DNA of 64,000 nt from SLJK01 sp964567295 (GCA_964567295.1 CAZMLU010000001.1:29358-93357), one strand, 5' to 3'; shown: positions 34,401-43,575, numbered from the stretch's first letter. A program made the numbers and translations. Notes: generated from the letters alone by a model not told the origin.

Positions 34401-36488
34401 CTACTTCTCTTCTTTGGCTGTCTTAGCCGCTGCCACAATTTTTTCCCTTTCGTGAGAAGGAACTTCTTCGTAATGAGAATGCTTCATGGTGAAAAAACCT
34501 CTGCCTTGGGTCATAGAGCGAAGATCTATGGCGTATGTGAACATCTCCGCCAGGGGAACCTGGGCTTTGATGGTCTGGAGTCCCTCTCCGGGATTCATGC
34601 CCTGGATCCGCCCCCTCCTGCTGTTCAAATCCCCCATGATGTCACCCATATAGTTTTCGGGAATGATAACCTCTACCTCCATGATAGGCTCTAATAGTAT
34701 GGGTTCGGACTGCTCCATGGCTCCTCGGAAAGCCATGGCTCCAGCTATTTTAAAAGCCATCTCGGAAGAATCCACCGGGTGGTACGAACCGTCATAGAGA
34801 GTGGCTTTGATGTCAACCACAGGATAGCCGGCCACGATTCCCTCTTCCATGGCTTCCAAGATTCCTTTTTCTACTGCTGGTATATACTGGCGCGGGACCA
34901 CACCTCCCACGATCTTGTCTTCGAATTCAAATCCTTCGCCGCGGGGCATGGGGGTTAGGCTCAAGTGAACATGGCCGAACTGACCACGTCCGCCACTCTG
35001 CTTTTTATACTTTCCTTCCTTGGAAGCGCTGCTGCGGATAGTTTCTTGGTAAGGAACTTTTGGGGTTTTAAGCTCTACTTCTACTCCGAACTTTTTAGAT
35101 AACCGTTCCACGATAACATCCAAATGGGTATCTCCCATTCCCGATATCACCACTTCTTTGGTATCAGTCCTTCTTTCCACGGAAAAAGAAGGATCTTCCT
35201 CCAGGAAGCGTGCTAATCCAGAGCTAACTTTTTCTTCGTCTCCCTTGGCTTTAGGCTCCATTGCAAAGGAGAGGACGGGCTCTGGAAATTCGATGGGGGG
35301 AAAAACGATGGGATTTGCCTTATCGCAAAAAGTGTCATTGGTCACCGTAGCGGACAACTTGGTTACAGCACCGATATCACCGGCAACAATTTCATCACTT
35401 TGAATCTGGTTTTTCCCGCTCATGAAAAAAAGGTTTCCGACACGTTCCATTTTATCCTTGCTGGAATTGTAAACCTGGGAGTCGGGCTTCATCTTGCCAG
35501 AAAAGGCCCGGAAGTAATTAACCCTACCCACATAAGGGTCGGCAATGGTCTTAAAAACCAGGGCTGAGAAAGGATCTGAAATTGACGGCTCCCTGGTGGT
35601 TTCTTCGTCTTTTTCTGGTATCTTCCCCTGAACCGGAGTTCTCTCGGCGGCAGAGGGAAGAGCTCCTACTATCAGATCTAAAAGGGGTTGTAAGCCGTAG
35701 TTTAGGGTGGCCGCACCACAGAGAACAGGTACAATTTTCCCCTCCAGTGTGCCCTTTCGCAGCGCGCCATTAATCTCTTCCTCGCTTAGAGATTCTTCTT
35801 CCAGGTATTTTTCCATTAATGCATCATCGGCTTCCGCAGCCGCTTCTATCACTTTCTCCCTCATCTCTGCCGCCATGTCGTTAAATTCAGCAGGAATTTC
35901 TTCTTCTTTAATAGAGCCACTGGCGTCATCCTGGAAAAGAAGAGCTTTCATTTTTACCAGATCTACCACTCCACGGAAAGATTCTTCCTGCCCCAAAGGA
36001 AATTGCAAGGGAAATACCTTGACACCAAAAAATTGCCGAAGCTGTTCCAGGGTTTTATCAAAATCAGCATTTTCCCTGTTCACCTTGTTGATAAAGATAG
36101 CCCTGGGAAGTTTAAATTCATCGGCAAAGCTCCAGACTTTTTCTGTTCCAACCTCAACTCCGGATACGGCACATACAACCACCACAGCTGACTCTACGAC
36201 TCGTAGAGCTGCCTTCACATCGCCTACAAAGTCAAAATAACCCGGCGTATCCAGAAGGTTTATTTTTGCGCCCTTCCATTCCAGAGGTGCCAGGGCCGAG
36301 CCAATGGTAACACCTCTTTTAACTTCTTCGGGATCGAAGTCTGTAGTAGTATTACCATCCTCGACCCTACCCAACCTGTTAATTGCACCTGTAGTGTAAA
36401 GAGCTGCTTCTGTTAGCGATGTCTTGCCCGCTCTGCCGTGAGAAATAAAAGCTACATTGCGTATCTGTCCAGTATCGTAACCTTTCAT
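34401..36488 (-). CDS. Elongation factor G-like GTPase (EF-G-2/FusA2 type paralog)
   Basis: A 695-aa protein with EF-G domains I-V: the GTPase (1-280), domain II (about 300-390), III and IV (400-610) and V (to 695). The nucleotide motifs differ from canonical EF-G: the P-loop is SHGRAGKTS (16-24), switch I keeps RGVTIGSA, switch II is DTPGY with Tyr84 in place of the catalytic His, and G4 reads NKVN (134-137) with Asn instead of Asp. Tyr in switch II is common in the FusA2 branch; Asn137 is not expected. It is probably a ribosome-associated factor with a special role. ATG at 36488 starts MKGYDTGQIRNVAF; an in-frame GTG at 36527 abuts the ribosome site. Located between leuD and ddl. Confidence 0.88.
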   Translation of the reverse strand: MKGYDTGQIRNVAFISHGRAGKTSLTEAALYTTGAINRLGRVEDGNTTTDFDPEEVKRGVTIGSALAPLEWKGAKINLLDTPGYFDFVGDVKAALRVVESAVVVVCAVSGVEVGTEKVWSFADEFKLPRAIFINKVNRENADFDKTLEQLRQFFGVKVFPLQFPLGQEESFRGVVDLVKMKALLFQDDASGSIKEEEIPAEFNDMAAEMREKVIEAAAEADDALMEKYLEEESLSEEEINGALRKGTLEGKIVPVLCGAATLNYGLQPLLDLIVGALPSAAERTPVQGKIPEKDEETTREPSISDPFSALVFKTIADPYVGRVNYFRAFSGKMKPDSQVYNSSKDKMERVGNLFFMSGKNQIQSDEIVAGDIGAVTKLSATVTNDTFCDKANPIVFPPIEFPEPVLSFAMEPKAKGDEEKVSSGLARFLEEDPSFSVERRTDTKEVVISGMGDTHLDVIVERLSKKFGVEVELKTPKVPYQETIRSSASKEGKYKKQSGGRGQFGHVHLSLTPMPRGEGFEFEDKIVGGVVPRQYIPAVEKGILEAMEEGIVAGYPVVDIKATLYDGSYHPVDSSEMAFKIAGAMAFRGAMEQSEPILLEPIMEVEVIIPENYMGDIMGDLNSRRGRIQGMNPGEGLQTIKAQVPLAEMFTYAIDLRSMTQGRGFFTMKHSHYEEVPSHEREKIVAAAKTAKEEK

Positions 36489-36532
36489 AAATAACCCGGC
36501 TTTGAAGGAGAAAAACCGGGTAAACACCTCCT
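36489..36532 (-). promoter_or_regulatory. Shine-Dalgarno separated from start by a hairpin (EF-G paralog)
   Basis: AGGAGG (36532-36527) is 38 nt from the ATG at 36488. Between them ACCCGG (36521-36516) and CCGGGT (36499-36494) form a 6-bp stem with a 16-nt loop. Folded, the unpaired spacing is 5 + 5 nt, an ideal distance. The loop also contains CTCCTT, complementary to the ribosome site, so an alternative closed state is possible. Function is inferred from geometry only. Confidence 0.45.
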
Positions 36533-36643
36533 CCCGTCCTTGTTATTAAATGCAGCCAGCATTATACAAACTATTTCAGCAAAAACACAATCACAACCAG
36601 CCGGAGAAAGCTGTCTAAACCTTTGAGGTTTTCTAAGCAGGGA

Positions 36644-37144
36644 TTACCTCTTTTTTACCTTCTCCTTCACATAGTTGATAAGTCCACCTTTTGCAATTAT
36701 TTCCTGCATAAACGGAGGGAAAGGAACCGCTTTATATTTTTGCCCTCCCGTAAGCTCTTTTATTTCTCCGTTTTCCAGGTCAACCTCTACTTCCTCACCC
36801 TCTTGTAAAGAGTTGGCCGCTTCTGCTGATTCCAAAATAGGCAGACCGATATTGATAGCATTTCGATAAAAGATACGGGCAAAGCTTTCCGCAATCACAC
36901 AGGCAATACCGGCCTCCTTAATAGCCAGGGGTGCATGCTCGCGAGAACTGCCGCAACCGAAATTCTTTCCCCCTACAATTATATCTCCGGGAGATGCCTT
37001 TTGCATAAAGTCGGGATCGGCATCTTCCATGCAATGCGACGCCAGTTCTGCCGGATCAGAAGTATTAAGGTAGCGAGCCGGAATAATTGCATCGGTATCT
37101 ACATTATCCCCGAATTTCCATGCCTTTCCTTTTATCTTGCCCAT
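36644..37144 (-). CDS. leuD: 3-isopropylmalate dehydratase small subunit
   Basis: A 166-aa swivelling domain subunit that completes the leucine-pathway isomerase with LeuC. Seen: KFGDNVDTDAIIPARYL, GGKNFGCGSSREHAP (substrate-binding Ser-Arg) and FARIFYRNAINIGLP. ATG at 37144 has GGAGGTGA 5 nt upstream; the gene begins 5 nt after the leuC stop. Last gene of the branched-chain operon. The 116 bases before the ribosome site of the EF-G gene hold only a short AAACC/GGTTT hairpin. Confidence 0.96.
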   Translation of the reverse strand: MGKIKGKAWKFGDNVDTDAIIPARYLNTSDPAELASHCMEDADPDFMQKASPGDIIVGGKNFGCGSSREHAPLAIKEAGIACVIAESFARIFYRNAINIGLPILESAEAANSLQEGEEVEVDLENGEIKELTGGQKYKAVPFPPFMQEIIAKGGLINYVKEKVKKR

Positions 37145-37149
37145 ATAAG

Positions 37150-38415
37150 TCACCTCCGAATTTCTTCAGGATGGGCGATACGACCCGCAACAGCTGAAGC
37201 TGCTGCGACGGCAGCTCCCGACAGGTATACTTTGCTTTCCGGATGACCCATTCGACCCACAAAATTGCGGTTGGTGGTAGCCAGGGCCACTTCTCCTTGG
37301 GCCAGTATCCCCATGTGGCCTCCCAGACAGGGACCGCAGGTAGGTGTGCTTACAGCAGCCTCTGCGTCGATAAAAATATCGATAAGACCCTCTCTAATGG
37401 CTTCACGGTAAATGGCCTGGGTAGCCGGAATAATTAATAGCCGCACGTTCGGATGAACCTTGCGCCCTTTTATAAAACTCGCTGCTGTGCGCAAATCCTC
37501 TAACCTGCCGTTGGTACAGGAGCCGATCACTACCTGATCCAGGGGAGTGCCGGCCGCTTCCGAAACCGGCCGCGCATTGGCCGGGCTAAAAGGCAAGGAA
37601 ACCTGCGGTTCCAGCTCATCGACATCCCAGCGATATTCTTCCAGGACTGGGGCATCTATATCGCTGGCAATAGCTTTATAATCTCTGCGAGCGCGACCCT
37701 TCAGGTAGCTGTGAGTGACATTATCCACAGGAATTAGCCCCACTTTGGCACCGGCTTCTATAGCCATATTGGAGATGGTAAAACGTCCATCCATGCTCAG
37801 ATTCTCAATAGCTTCCCCTGTAAATTCCAGAGCACAGTAACGTGCTCCTTCAACTCCCAGCTTTCCTATAGCATACAGGATCAGGTCTTTTCCTTCCAAG
37901 AAGGGAGCCATTTTGCCTTGGAAAATGATGCGTATGGTCGGGGGAACTTTGAACCAGAGTTCGCCTGTGGCCATTACGGCGGCCAGATCCGTGCTACCTA
38001 CTCCGGTGGCAAAAGCCCCCAGGGCACCGTATGTACAGGTATGGGAATCGGCTCCGATTATTACCTCTCCGGGATGTACCAACCCCAGTTCCGGCAAAAG
38101 AGCATGTTCTATCCCCATACGTCCTACTTCGTAATAATGAAGAATTTCCTGCTCCCGGGAAAAATCACGCATCAGCTTAACCTGTCCGGCGGTTTGAATA
38201 TCCTTGTTAGGAGTAAAATGATCCGGTATCAAAGCTATCCGTTCCCGGTCAAAAACTTTTTCCACACCTATCTTTCTAAATTCATTGATGGCTACTGGAG
38301 CAGTAATATCATTTCCCAAGGCCAGGTCTATCCTGGCATTGAGAAGCTCCCCGGGTGACACTTCACCCCGGCCGGCGGCTTGGGCCAGGATTTTTTCTGC
38401 CATGGTCATCCCCAT
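37150..38415 (-). CDS. leuC: 3-isopropylmalate dehydratase large subunit
   Basis: A 421-aa aconitase-family [4Fe-4S] enzyme interconverting 2- and 3-isopropylmalate. Cluster ligands appear in GSCTNGRLEDL and in CGPCLGG; SHTCTYGALGAFATGVGSTD is the family signature. At 421 aa it belongs to the shorter, archaeal/clostridial (HACN-like) type, so a related substrate cannot be fully excluded, but the ilv context supports leucine synthesis. AGGAGG lies 7 nt ahead of the ATG; 80 nt separate it from ilvN. Confidence 0.95.
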   Translation of the reverse strand: MGMTMAEKILAQAAGRGEVSPGELLNARIDLALGNDITAPVAINEFRKIGVEKVFDRERIALIPDHFTPNKDIQTAGQVKLMRDFSREQEILHYYEVGRMGIEHALLPELGLVHPGEVIIGADSHTCTYGALGAFATGVGSTDLAAVMATGELWFKVPPTIRIIFQGKMAPFLEGKDLILYAIGKLGVEGARYCALEFTGEAIENLSMDGRFTISNMAIEAGAKVGLIPVDNVTHSYLKGRARRDYKAIASDIDAPVLEEYRWDVDELEPQVSLPFSPANARPVSEAAGTPLDQVVIGSCTNGRLEDLRTAASFIKGRKVHPNVRLLIIPATQAIYREAIREGLIDIFIDAEAAVSTPTCGPCLGGHMGILAQGEVALATTNRNFVGRMGHPESKVYLSGAAVAAASAVAGRIAHPEEIRR

Positions 38416-38495
38416 ACCCTTTCCTCCTTTTTCTGCGAGTCCTGCAGGAGAGCAAAATTCTTAGCAGCGTTTAGTAAGTTTTTCTTTCTTCATGG

Positions 38496-38993
38496 CTAGC
38501 GAACGTCGCGAGTCACCTTTCCACCCCTGAGCAGGGCAATATTACCGGTGCTTACTACTTCCTTGATTCCAAACTCTTGCATCATAAGTGTAAAAGCCTG
38601 GAGCTTGTCTTCATCACCGGTTACCTCAACAATCATGGAATCAGGAGAGATATCTATTATCCTTGCTCTAAAAGTTTCTACCATCTGCTGAATATCGCTG
38701 CGGAATTCAGGTTCTGCCCTTACCTTCAGCAGCATCAACTCACGCCCGACAGAAGGCTCTTCTGTCATATCTCCCACCTTGATAACATTAACTAGCTTGT
38801 TGAGTTGTTTTATGATCTGTTCCAATGTAACGGGATCGGCCTCCAGGGTAACGGTCATACGTGAGATGCCCGGCTCCAGGGTGCGCCCCACAGCAATATT
38901 TTGAATATTATACCCTCTGCGGCTGAAGAGACCAGATACCCTGGCAAGAACCCCCGGCCTATCTTCTACAAGTATCGCCAGAATCCTTTTCAC
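38496..38993 (-). CDS. ilvN: Acetolactate synthase small (regulatory) subunit
   Basis: A 165-aa regulatory subunit with an N-terminal ACT domain (LAILVEDRPGVLARVSGLFSRRGYNI) that binds valine for feedback inhibition, and the C-terminal ALS_ss_C domain (RAEPEFRSDIQQMVETFRA). Its ATG overlaps the ilvB stop by 4 nt, so translation is coupled, matching the 1:1 complex. Confidence 0.97.
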   Translation of the reverse strand: MKRILAILVEDRPGVLARVSGLFSRRGYNIQNIAVGRTLEPGISRMTVTLEADPVTLEQIIKQLNKLVNVIKVGDMTEEPSVGRELMLLKVRAEPEFRSDIQQMVETFRARIIDISPDSMIVEVTGDEDKLQAFTLMMQEFGIKEVVSTGNIALLRGGKVTRDVR

Positions 38994-40666
38994 CCCTTCT
39001 CACCCCCGATCATTTCTACGATGGAGGTGTTGGGAGCTACCATGGGAAGAACATTTTCTTCCGGGTCCACTACAAAATCAATAACCACGGGGCCAGGGGT
39101 TTGTAGCGCGGTTTCTATGGTGGAGGAAGTCTCTGCCGGTGTCTCTACACGCAAGCCGGTGGCGCCATAAGCCTCAGCCAACCTAACAAAGTCGGGACTG
39201 CCGGACATGGAAGTCTGGGAATATCGTCCCTCGTAGAAAAATTTCTGCCACTGCCGCACCATCCCCAAGTACTGATTATTTATAACAGCAACTTTAACAG
39301 GTAGATTGTAGTGAACTGCAGTGGCTAACTCCTGGGAATTCATTTGTATGCTCCCGTCTCCGGCAAAACAGATAACCAGGTGGTCAGGATGGGCCACCTG
39401 AGCACCCAGCGCAGCAGGAAGCCCAAAACCCATTGTTCCCAATCCTCCTGATGATAACAAGGTGCGAGGATATTTAAAACGATAATACTGAGCTACCCAC
39501 ATCTGGTGCTGACCTACATCTGTAGTTACAATGGCTTCCCCTTCTGTCAGGCGAGAGAATTCTTCGATAACATACTGGGGCTTGAGCAAAGAAGAGTTCC
39601 GCTCATAATACAGGGGGTGCCTCCTTTTCCACTCCTGGACTTTTTCGCACCACTGCGCCGTATCCCCGGGTTTTAAATGCCTTAAAAATTCCTTCAGTAC
39701 CAGTTCAACGTCTCCTACTATAGGAATATCTACCATGACATTCTTGCCTATCTCCGCCGGATCGATGTCGACATGAATAACCCGCGCGCCCGGTGCAAAA
39801 GTATCAAGGCGCCCCGTCACCCTGTCATCAAACCGGGCACCGATTGTAATAAGTAGATCGGTTTCATTTATAGCGTGGTTAGCAGCATATGTTCCGTGCA
39901 TTCCAGGCATGCCTAGAAAAAGTGGGAAGTCGGAAGGGATACTTCCCAATCCGGTCAGGGTGGTTGTGACCGGGATGGAGCCTTTACGGGAAAGCTCCAG
40001 CAGCTCCTCATGAGCATTAGAACTAATCACCCCTCCTCCGGCGTAAAGAAGAGGAGCTTTGGCTTTTCTGATAGCGGCAACTGCCCGGGTAATCTGCTTC
40101 ATATGCCCGCCATAAGTGGGCCGATAACTGGGCATTTCTACCTTATCAGGATAATTAAAGTCTCCCTGTGCCACCTGAATATCCTTGGGAAGGTCTATCA
40201 GGACAGGTCCTTTACGTCCGGTCCCTGCGATATGAAATGCTTCCTTAAAAACATGAGGCAGCTCTCCCACTTCTTTTACCAGGTAGCTGTGCTTGGTAAT
40301 GGGAAGAGTTATCCCCGTGATATCAGCCTCCTGGAAGGCATCTGTGCCGATATAAGCAGTAGCAACCTGGCCGGTAATAAACACCATAGGGATAGAATCC
40401 ATGTAGGCGGTAGCAATGCCGGTAACCAGGTTCGTGGCACCGGGACCGGAGGTGGCAAAAACCACCCCTGTTTTTCCTGTGGTCCTTGCATAACCATCCG
40501 CTGCGTGCGCAGCTCCCTGTTCATGACGCGTCAGTATATGTCTAAAACCGCTCTTATATATCTCGTCATAAAGGGTCAAAACGGCACCTCCCGGGAAGCC
40601 AAAAACAACCTCAACTTCTTCCGCTTCCAGAGCTGCCAAAACCATTTGGGCACCAGTAAGTTCCAT
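38990..40666 (-). CDS. ilvB: Acetolactate synthase large (catalytic) subunit
   Basis: A 558-aa thiamine-diphosphate enzyme condensing pyruvate to acetolactate (or with 2-ketobutyrate). The catalytic Glu lies in RHEQGAAHAADGYAR; FAD-domain features are seen mid-protein (RFDDRVTGRLDTFA), and the ThDP/Mg motif is GDGSIQMNSQELATAV followed by NNQYLGMVRQWQ. Start ATG 2 nt after ilvD with GGAGGGAG inside the ilvD end. Confidence 0.97.
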   Translation of the reverse strand: MELTGAQMVLAALEAEEVEVVFGFPGGAVLTLYDEIYKSGFRHILTRHEQGAAHAADGYARTTGKTGVVFATSGPGATNLVTGIATAYMDSIPMVFITGQVATAYIGTDAFQEADITGITLPITKHSYLVKEVGELPHVFKEAFHIAGTGRKGPVLIDLPKDIQVAQGDFNYPDKVEMPSYRPTYGGHMKQITRAVAAIRKAKAPLLYAGGGVISSNAHEELLELSRKGSIPVTTTLTGLGSIPSDFPLFLGMPGMHGTYAANHAINETDLLITIGARFDDRVTGRLDTFAPGARVIHVDIDPAEIGKNVMVDIPIVGDVELVLKEFLRHLKPGDTAQWCEKVQEWKRRHPLYYERNSSLLKPQYVIEEFSRLTEGEAIVTTDVGQHQMWVAQYYRFKYPRTLLSSGGLGTMGFGLPAALGAQVAHPDHLVICFAGDGSIQMNSQELATAVHYNLPVKVAVINNQYLGMVRQWQKFFYEGRYSQTSMSGSPDFVRLAEAYGATGLRVETPAETSSTIETALQTPGPVVIDFVVDPEENVLPMVAPNTSIVEMIGGEKG

Positions 40667-40668
40667 TG

Positions 40669-42351
40669 TTATTCTCCCTCCTCGGCCTGCAGCGCCTCCA
40701 AGACAGCTCCCCTGCCCGCTGAGGTAACCATAGAAGCATAACGCAACAGGTAACCCTCACGCACTTTCAAAGGAGGCAGAGCAAGCTCTTTTTCTCGTTT
40801 TTGCCATTCTTCTTCGGAAATAAGAAGATCCAACCTTTTGCCCGGTATATCAATTTTTATAGTGTCGCCTTCCTGTACCAGAGCCAGCGGGCCCTTTTCC
40901 ATGGCTTCAGGAGATATATGGCCAATAGCAGCTCCCCTAGTGGCACCGGAAAAACGACCATCTGTAATAAGCGCCACTTCTTTATCCAACCCCATGCCGG
41001 CCACTGCAGAGGTTGGGGCCAACATTTCCCGCATACCAGGACCTCCCTTGGGTCCTTCAAAACGGATGACGATCACATCACCCGGAACAATCTTCCCTTC
41101 CAACACTGCAGCTACGGCCTCTTCTTCCTGATCAAAGACCCTCGCCCGGAGAGTACGGTTAGACATCTCCGGAGCAACAGCACCCTGCTTTACGACCGCT
41201 CCACCGGGAGCAAGATTGCCGAATAGAATGGCCAGCCCTCCCTCCTCGCGGTAGGGGTCCTTTAAGAGGCTTACCACCGTACCCTCTGCTTCTGAAGCAA
41301 AAGCAATATTAGAAGATACTTTTTCCGCCGTAACGGTAAGTAGATCTCCATCTATAAGTTCGCCGCGAAGCAGTTCTTTCATCACCGTCCCGATTCCCCC
41401 TACCCGATCCAGATCTTCGATATGATGTGAACCTCCCGGACTGAGCGAACAGAGCTGAGGAGTGCGGGAGCTGATAGTATTTATCTCTTCCAACTCCCAG
41501 CGGATCCCAAGTTCATGGGCAATAGCAGGAAGATGGAGAACGGTATTGGTGGAACACCCCAGTGCCATATCCACTGCCAGGGAATTGCGGAAAGCCTTGG
41601 AGGTCATAATCTGGGAAGGGAGGATATCTTTTTCCCATAGCTCCAATACTTTCATACCTGCCTCCCTGGCAAGCCTGAGGCGGTGGGCATAAACAGCGGG
41701 AACAGTACCGTTCCCGGGCAAAGCCATTCCCAACGCTTCGGTCATGCAATTCATGGAATTAGCAGTAAACATGCCGGCACAGGAGCCGCATCCCGGACAG
41801 GCAGAAAGCTCCAACTGCTCCAGTTCTTTTTCTGTCATACGCCCCGCCTTAACGGCACCCACCCCTTCGAAAACACTGCTCAGGTCCACTTTTTTCCCCT
41901 GGAATTCTCCTGCTAACATAGGCCCTCCACTGACAAAAATTGAGGGAAGGTCCAACCTGCCAGCAGCCATGAGCATGCCAGGTACAATTTTGTCGCAATT
42001 GGGGATAAAAACCAGGGCGTCAAACCTGTGAGCCTGTACCATGGCTTCTACGGAGTCGGCTACCAACTCCCTGCTGGCCAGTGAATATTTCATTCCGGAG
42101 TGGCCCATCGCAATTCCGTCACATATGCCTATGGTATTAAACTCCAAGGGGAGCCCGCCAGCCTCATAAATTCCTGCTTTTACTGCTGCCGCTATTTTAT
42201 CCAGGTGCACATGCCCTGGAATAATCTCGTTTGCAGAATTCACAACGCCGATAAGAGGTTTTTTCAGCTCTGCAGGGTGGTACCCCATAGCGAAAAAAAG
42301 CGAACGATGCGGTGCCCTTTCCACTCCTGTTTTAACTGAATCGCTGCGCAT
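40669..42351 (-). CDS. ilvD: Dihydroxy-acid dehydratase
   Basis: A 560-aa Fe-S dehydratase forming the 2-keto acids of valine and isoleucine. Cluster cysteines lie in PNCDKIVPGM and ACPGCGSCAGMFTANSM; DGRFSGATRGAAIGHISPEA is the C-terminal signature. ATG at 42351 has AGGAGG 7 nt upstream and gives the canonical MRSDSVKTGVERAPHR start. It lies 17 nt after ilvE. Confidence 0.97.
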   Translation of the reverse strand: MRSDSVKTGVERAPHRSLFFAMGYHPAELKKPLIGVVNSANEIIPGHVHLDKIAAAVKAGIYEAGGLPLEFNTIGICDGIAMGHSGMKYSLASRELVADSVEAMVQAHRFDALVFIPNCDKIVPGMLMAAGRLDLPSIFVSGGPMLAGEFQGKKVDLSSVFEGVGAVKAGRMTEKELEQLELSACPGCGSCAGMFTANSMNCMTEALGMALPGNGTVPAVYAHRLRLAREAGMKVLELWEKDILPSQIMTSKAFRNSLAVDMALGCSTNTVLHLPAIAHELGIRWELEEINTISSRTPQLCSLSPGGSHHIEDLDRVGGIGTVMKELLRGELIDGDLLTVTAEKVSSNIAFASEAEGTVVSLLKDPYREEGGLAILFGNLAPGGAVVKQGAVAPEMSNRTLRARVFDQEEEAVAAVLEGKIVPGDVIVIRFEGPKGGPGMREMLAPTSAVAGMGLDKEVALITDGRFSGATRGAAIGHISPEAMEKGPLALVQEGDTIKIDIPGKRLDLLISEEEWQKREKELALPPLKVREGYLLRYASMVTSAGRGAVLEALQAEEGE

Positions 42352-42368
42352 AATGGTTCCTCCTTTTT

Positions 42369-43247
42369 TCAATATACTCCGGTTCCGTTATTCTGAGCAT
42401 AGTCATGAAATTTTTCCATTAATTTTTTCGTTACGGAGCCTGGAACTCCTTCACCGATCTCTCTTCTGTCGATGGAGATAACAGGGATAAGTTCAGCGGC
42501 AGTGCCGGTCATAAAACATTCTTGAGCGATAAAAAGATCATGCCTTGTAAATGGAGTTTCTTTAACTACCATTCCTTCTTCTCGTGCCAGGGCAAGAACC
42601 ACGTTCCTGGTGATGCCCTCCAGTATCCCGAGATAAGTGGGCGGAGTCAACAGTTCCCCCTTTTTGTTCACGATAAAGACGTTGGAGCCGGAACCCTCAA
42701 CCACGTAACCTTCTGAATTAAGCATGATGGCTTCCATAGCCCCTGATTGGGCTGCCTCAATTTTCACCAGGATGTTATTTAGGTAGTTGAGTGATTTTAT
42801 GCGAGGTTCCAAGGTATCTGAAATGCGCTGGCGTGTAACCGCAGTAATGATCTCTAATCCATGATCATAATATTCCTGTGGAAAAAGGGAGATCTTATCA
42901 GCAATTATAACCACTGTGGCCTTCGGACATTTTCGCGGGTCTAGTCCTAAATCCCCCGGACCACGTGAAACCACAATCCTTATGTAAGCGTCTCTAAGCT
43001 GATTCAAGCGGAGCGTTTCCAGGGTAGCTTCTTCCATTTCCTTTAAAGATAAGGGGATTTCCAGCAAAATATGCCTGGCGGATTCATAAAGCCTTTCCAG
43101 GTGCTCCTGAAGCTTAAAAACACGTCCGTTATAGGCCCTTATCCCTTCGAAAACACCATCACCATAAAGATATCCATGATCGAAAACAGATACTTTGGCA
43201 TCCTCTTTGGGTACATAGTGGCCGTCAAGATAAATTTGAATGCTCAT
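42369..43247 (-). CDS. ilvE: Branched-chain amino acid aminotransferase
   Basis: A 292-aa fold-type IV PLP aminotransferase doing the last step to Val, Leu and Ile. Seen: GDGVFEGIRAYNGRVFKL, the PLP lysine in RIKSLNYLNNILVK, EGYVVEGSGSNVFIV and MTGTAAELIPVISID. First gene of the operon, preceded by GGAGGGAGGTGA further upstream in the leader and a second hairpin (TCTGATA/TATCAGA around 43247-43285) overlapping the start region. D-amino acid transaminase is a related alternative but the operon argues for IlvE. Confidence 0.95.
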   Translation of the reverse strand: MSIQIYLDGHYVPKEDAKVSVFDHGYLYGDGVFEGIRAYNGRVFKLQEHLERLYESARHILLEIPLSLKEMEEATLETLRLNQLRDAYIRIVVSRGPGDLGLDPRKCPKATVVIIADKISLFPQEYYDHGLEIITAVTRQRISDTLEPRIKSLNYLNNILVKIEAAQSGAMEAIMLNSEGYVVEGSGSNVFIVNKKGELLTPPTYLGILEGITRNVVLALAREEGMVVKETPFTRHDLFIAQECFMTGTAAELIPVISIDRREIGEGVPGSVTKKLMEKFHDYAQNNGTGVY

Positions 43248-43362
43248 ATAAGGTCTGATACCGGCAAGAACGGTATTATCAGACCTTCACCTCCCTCCAT
43301 TTGTGCTGCTCCAACCTGCCGGATACTCAAAATGCTACCCGGCTAAACTTTCAGTTAAAATT

Positions 43363-43539
43363 TAAATCAAAACCCCTCCATCCTTCCGGAAAGGGACGAA
43401 GGGGCTTACTCAGCGGCACCACCCTTATTGCCCTTTAAAGGGCTACTCGCCTCAAGCAAAACAACTCTTCTCTTAAACTGGTTTACCGTCCGCCCTTGCT
43501 TAAACCACATTTTAAAACTCAATTTTACAAAATTAATTG
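43363..43539 (-). ncRNA. T-box leader with terminator upstream of ilvE
   Basis: The minus strand carries the T-box AAGGGTGGTGCCGCTG (43426-43411), a close match to the conserved sequence that base-pairs with the acceptor end of uncharged tRNA. Just upstream is a GCCCTTTAAAGGGC stem-III-like hairpin (43443-43430). Downstream, CCCCTTCGTCC (43404-43394) pairs over 11 positions with GGATGGAGGGG (43383-43373), followed by TTTTGATTT, an intrinsic terminator. Uncharged tRNA should favour antitermination. From the predicted start near 43539 only about 113 nt precede the T-box, so Stem I is short, and I could not assign a specifier codon. The remaining 115 nt up to ilvE contain a hairpin and the ribosome site. 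Confidence 0.87.
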
Positions 43540-43545
43540 TTACTA

Positions 43546-43575
43546 ATTATATATAAAGCAGCAAGAGTTTGTCAA
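43546..43575 (-). promoter_or_regulatory. Strong sigma-A promoter for the ilv-leu operon
   Basis: Perfect hexamers on the minus strand: TTGACA at 43575-43570 and TATAAT at 43551-43546, with an 18-nt spacer. The predicted start is near 43539, opening the T-box leader. The promoter begins 11 nt after the stop codon of the carboxyltransferase gene. Confidence 0.88.
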
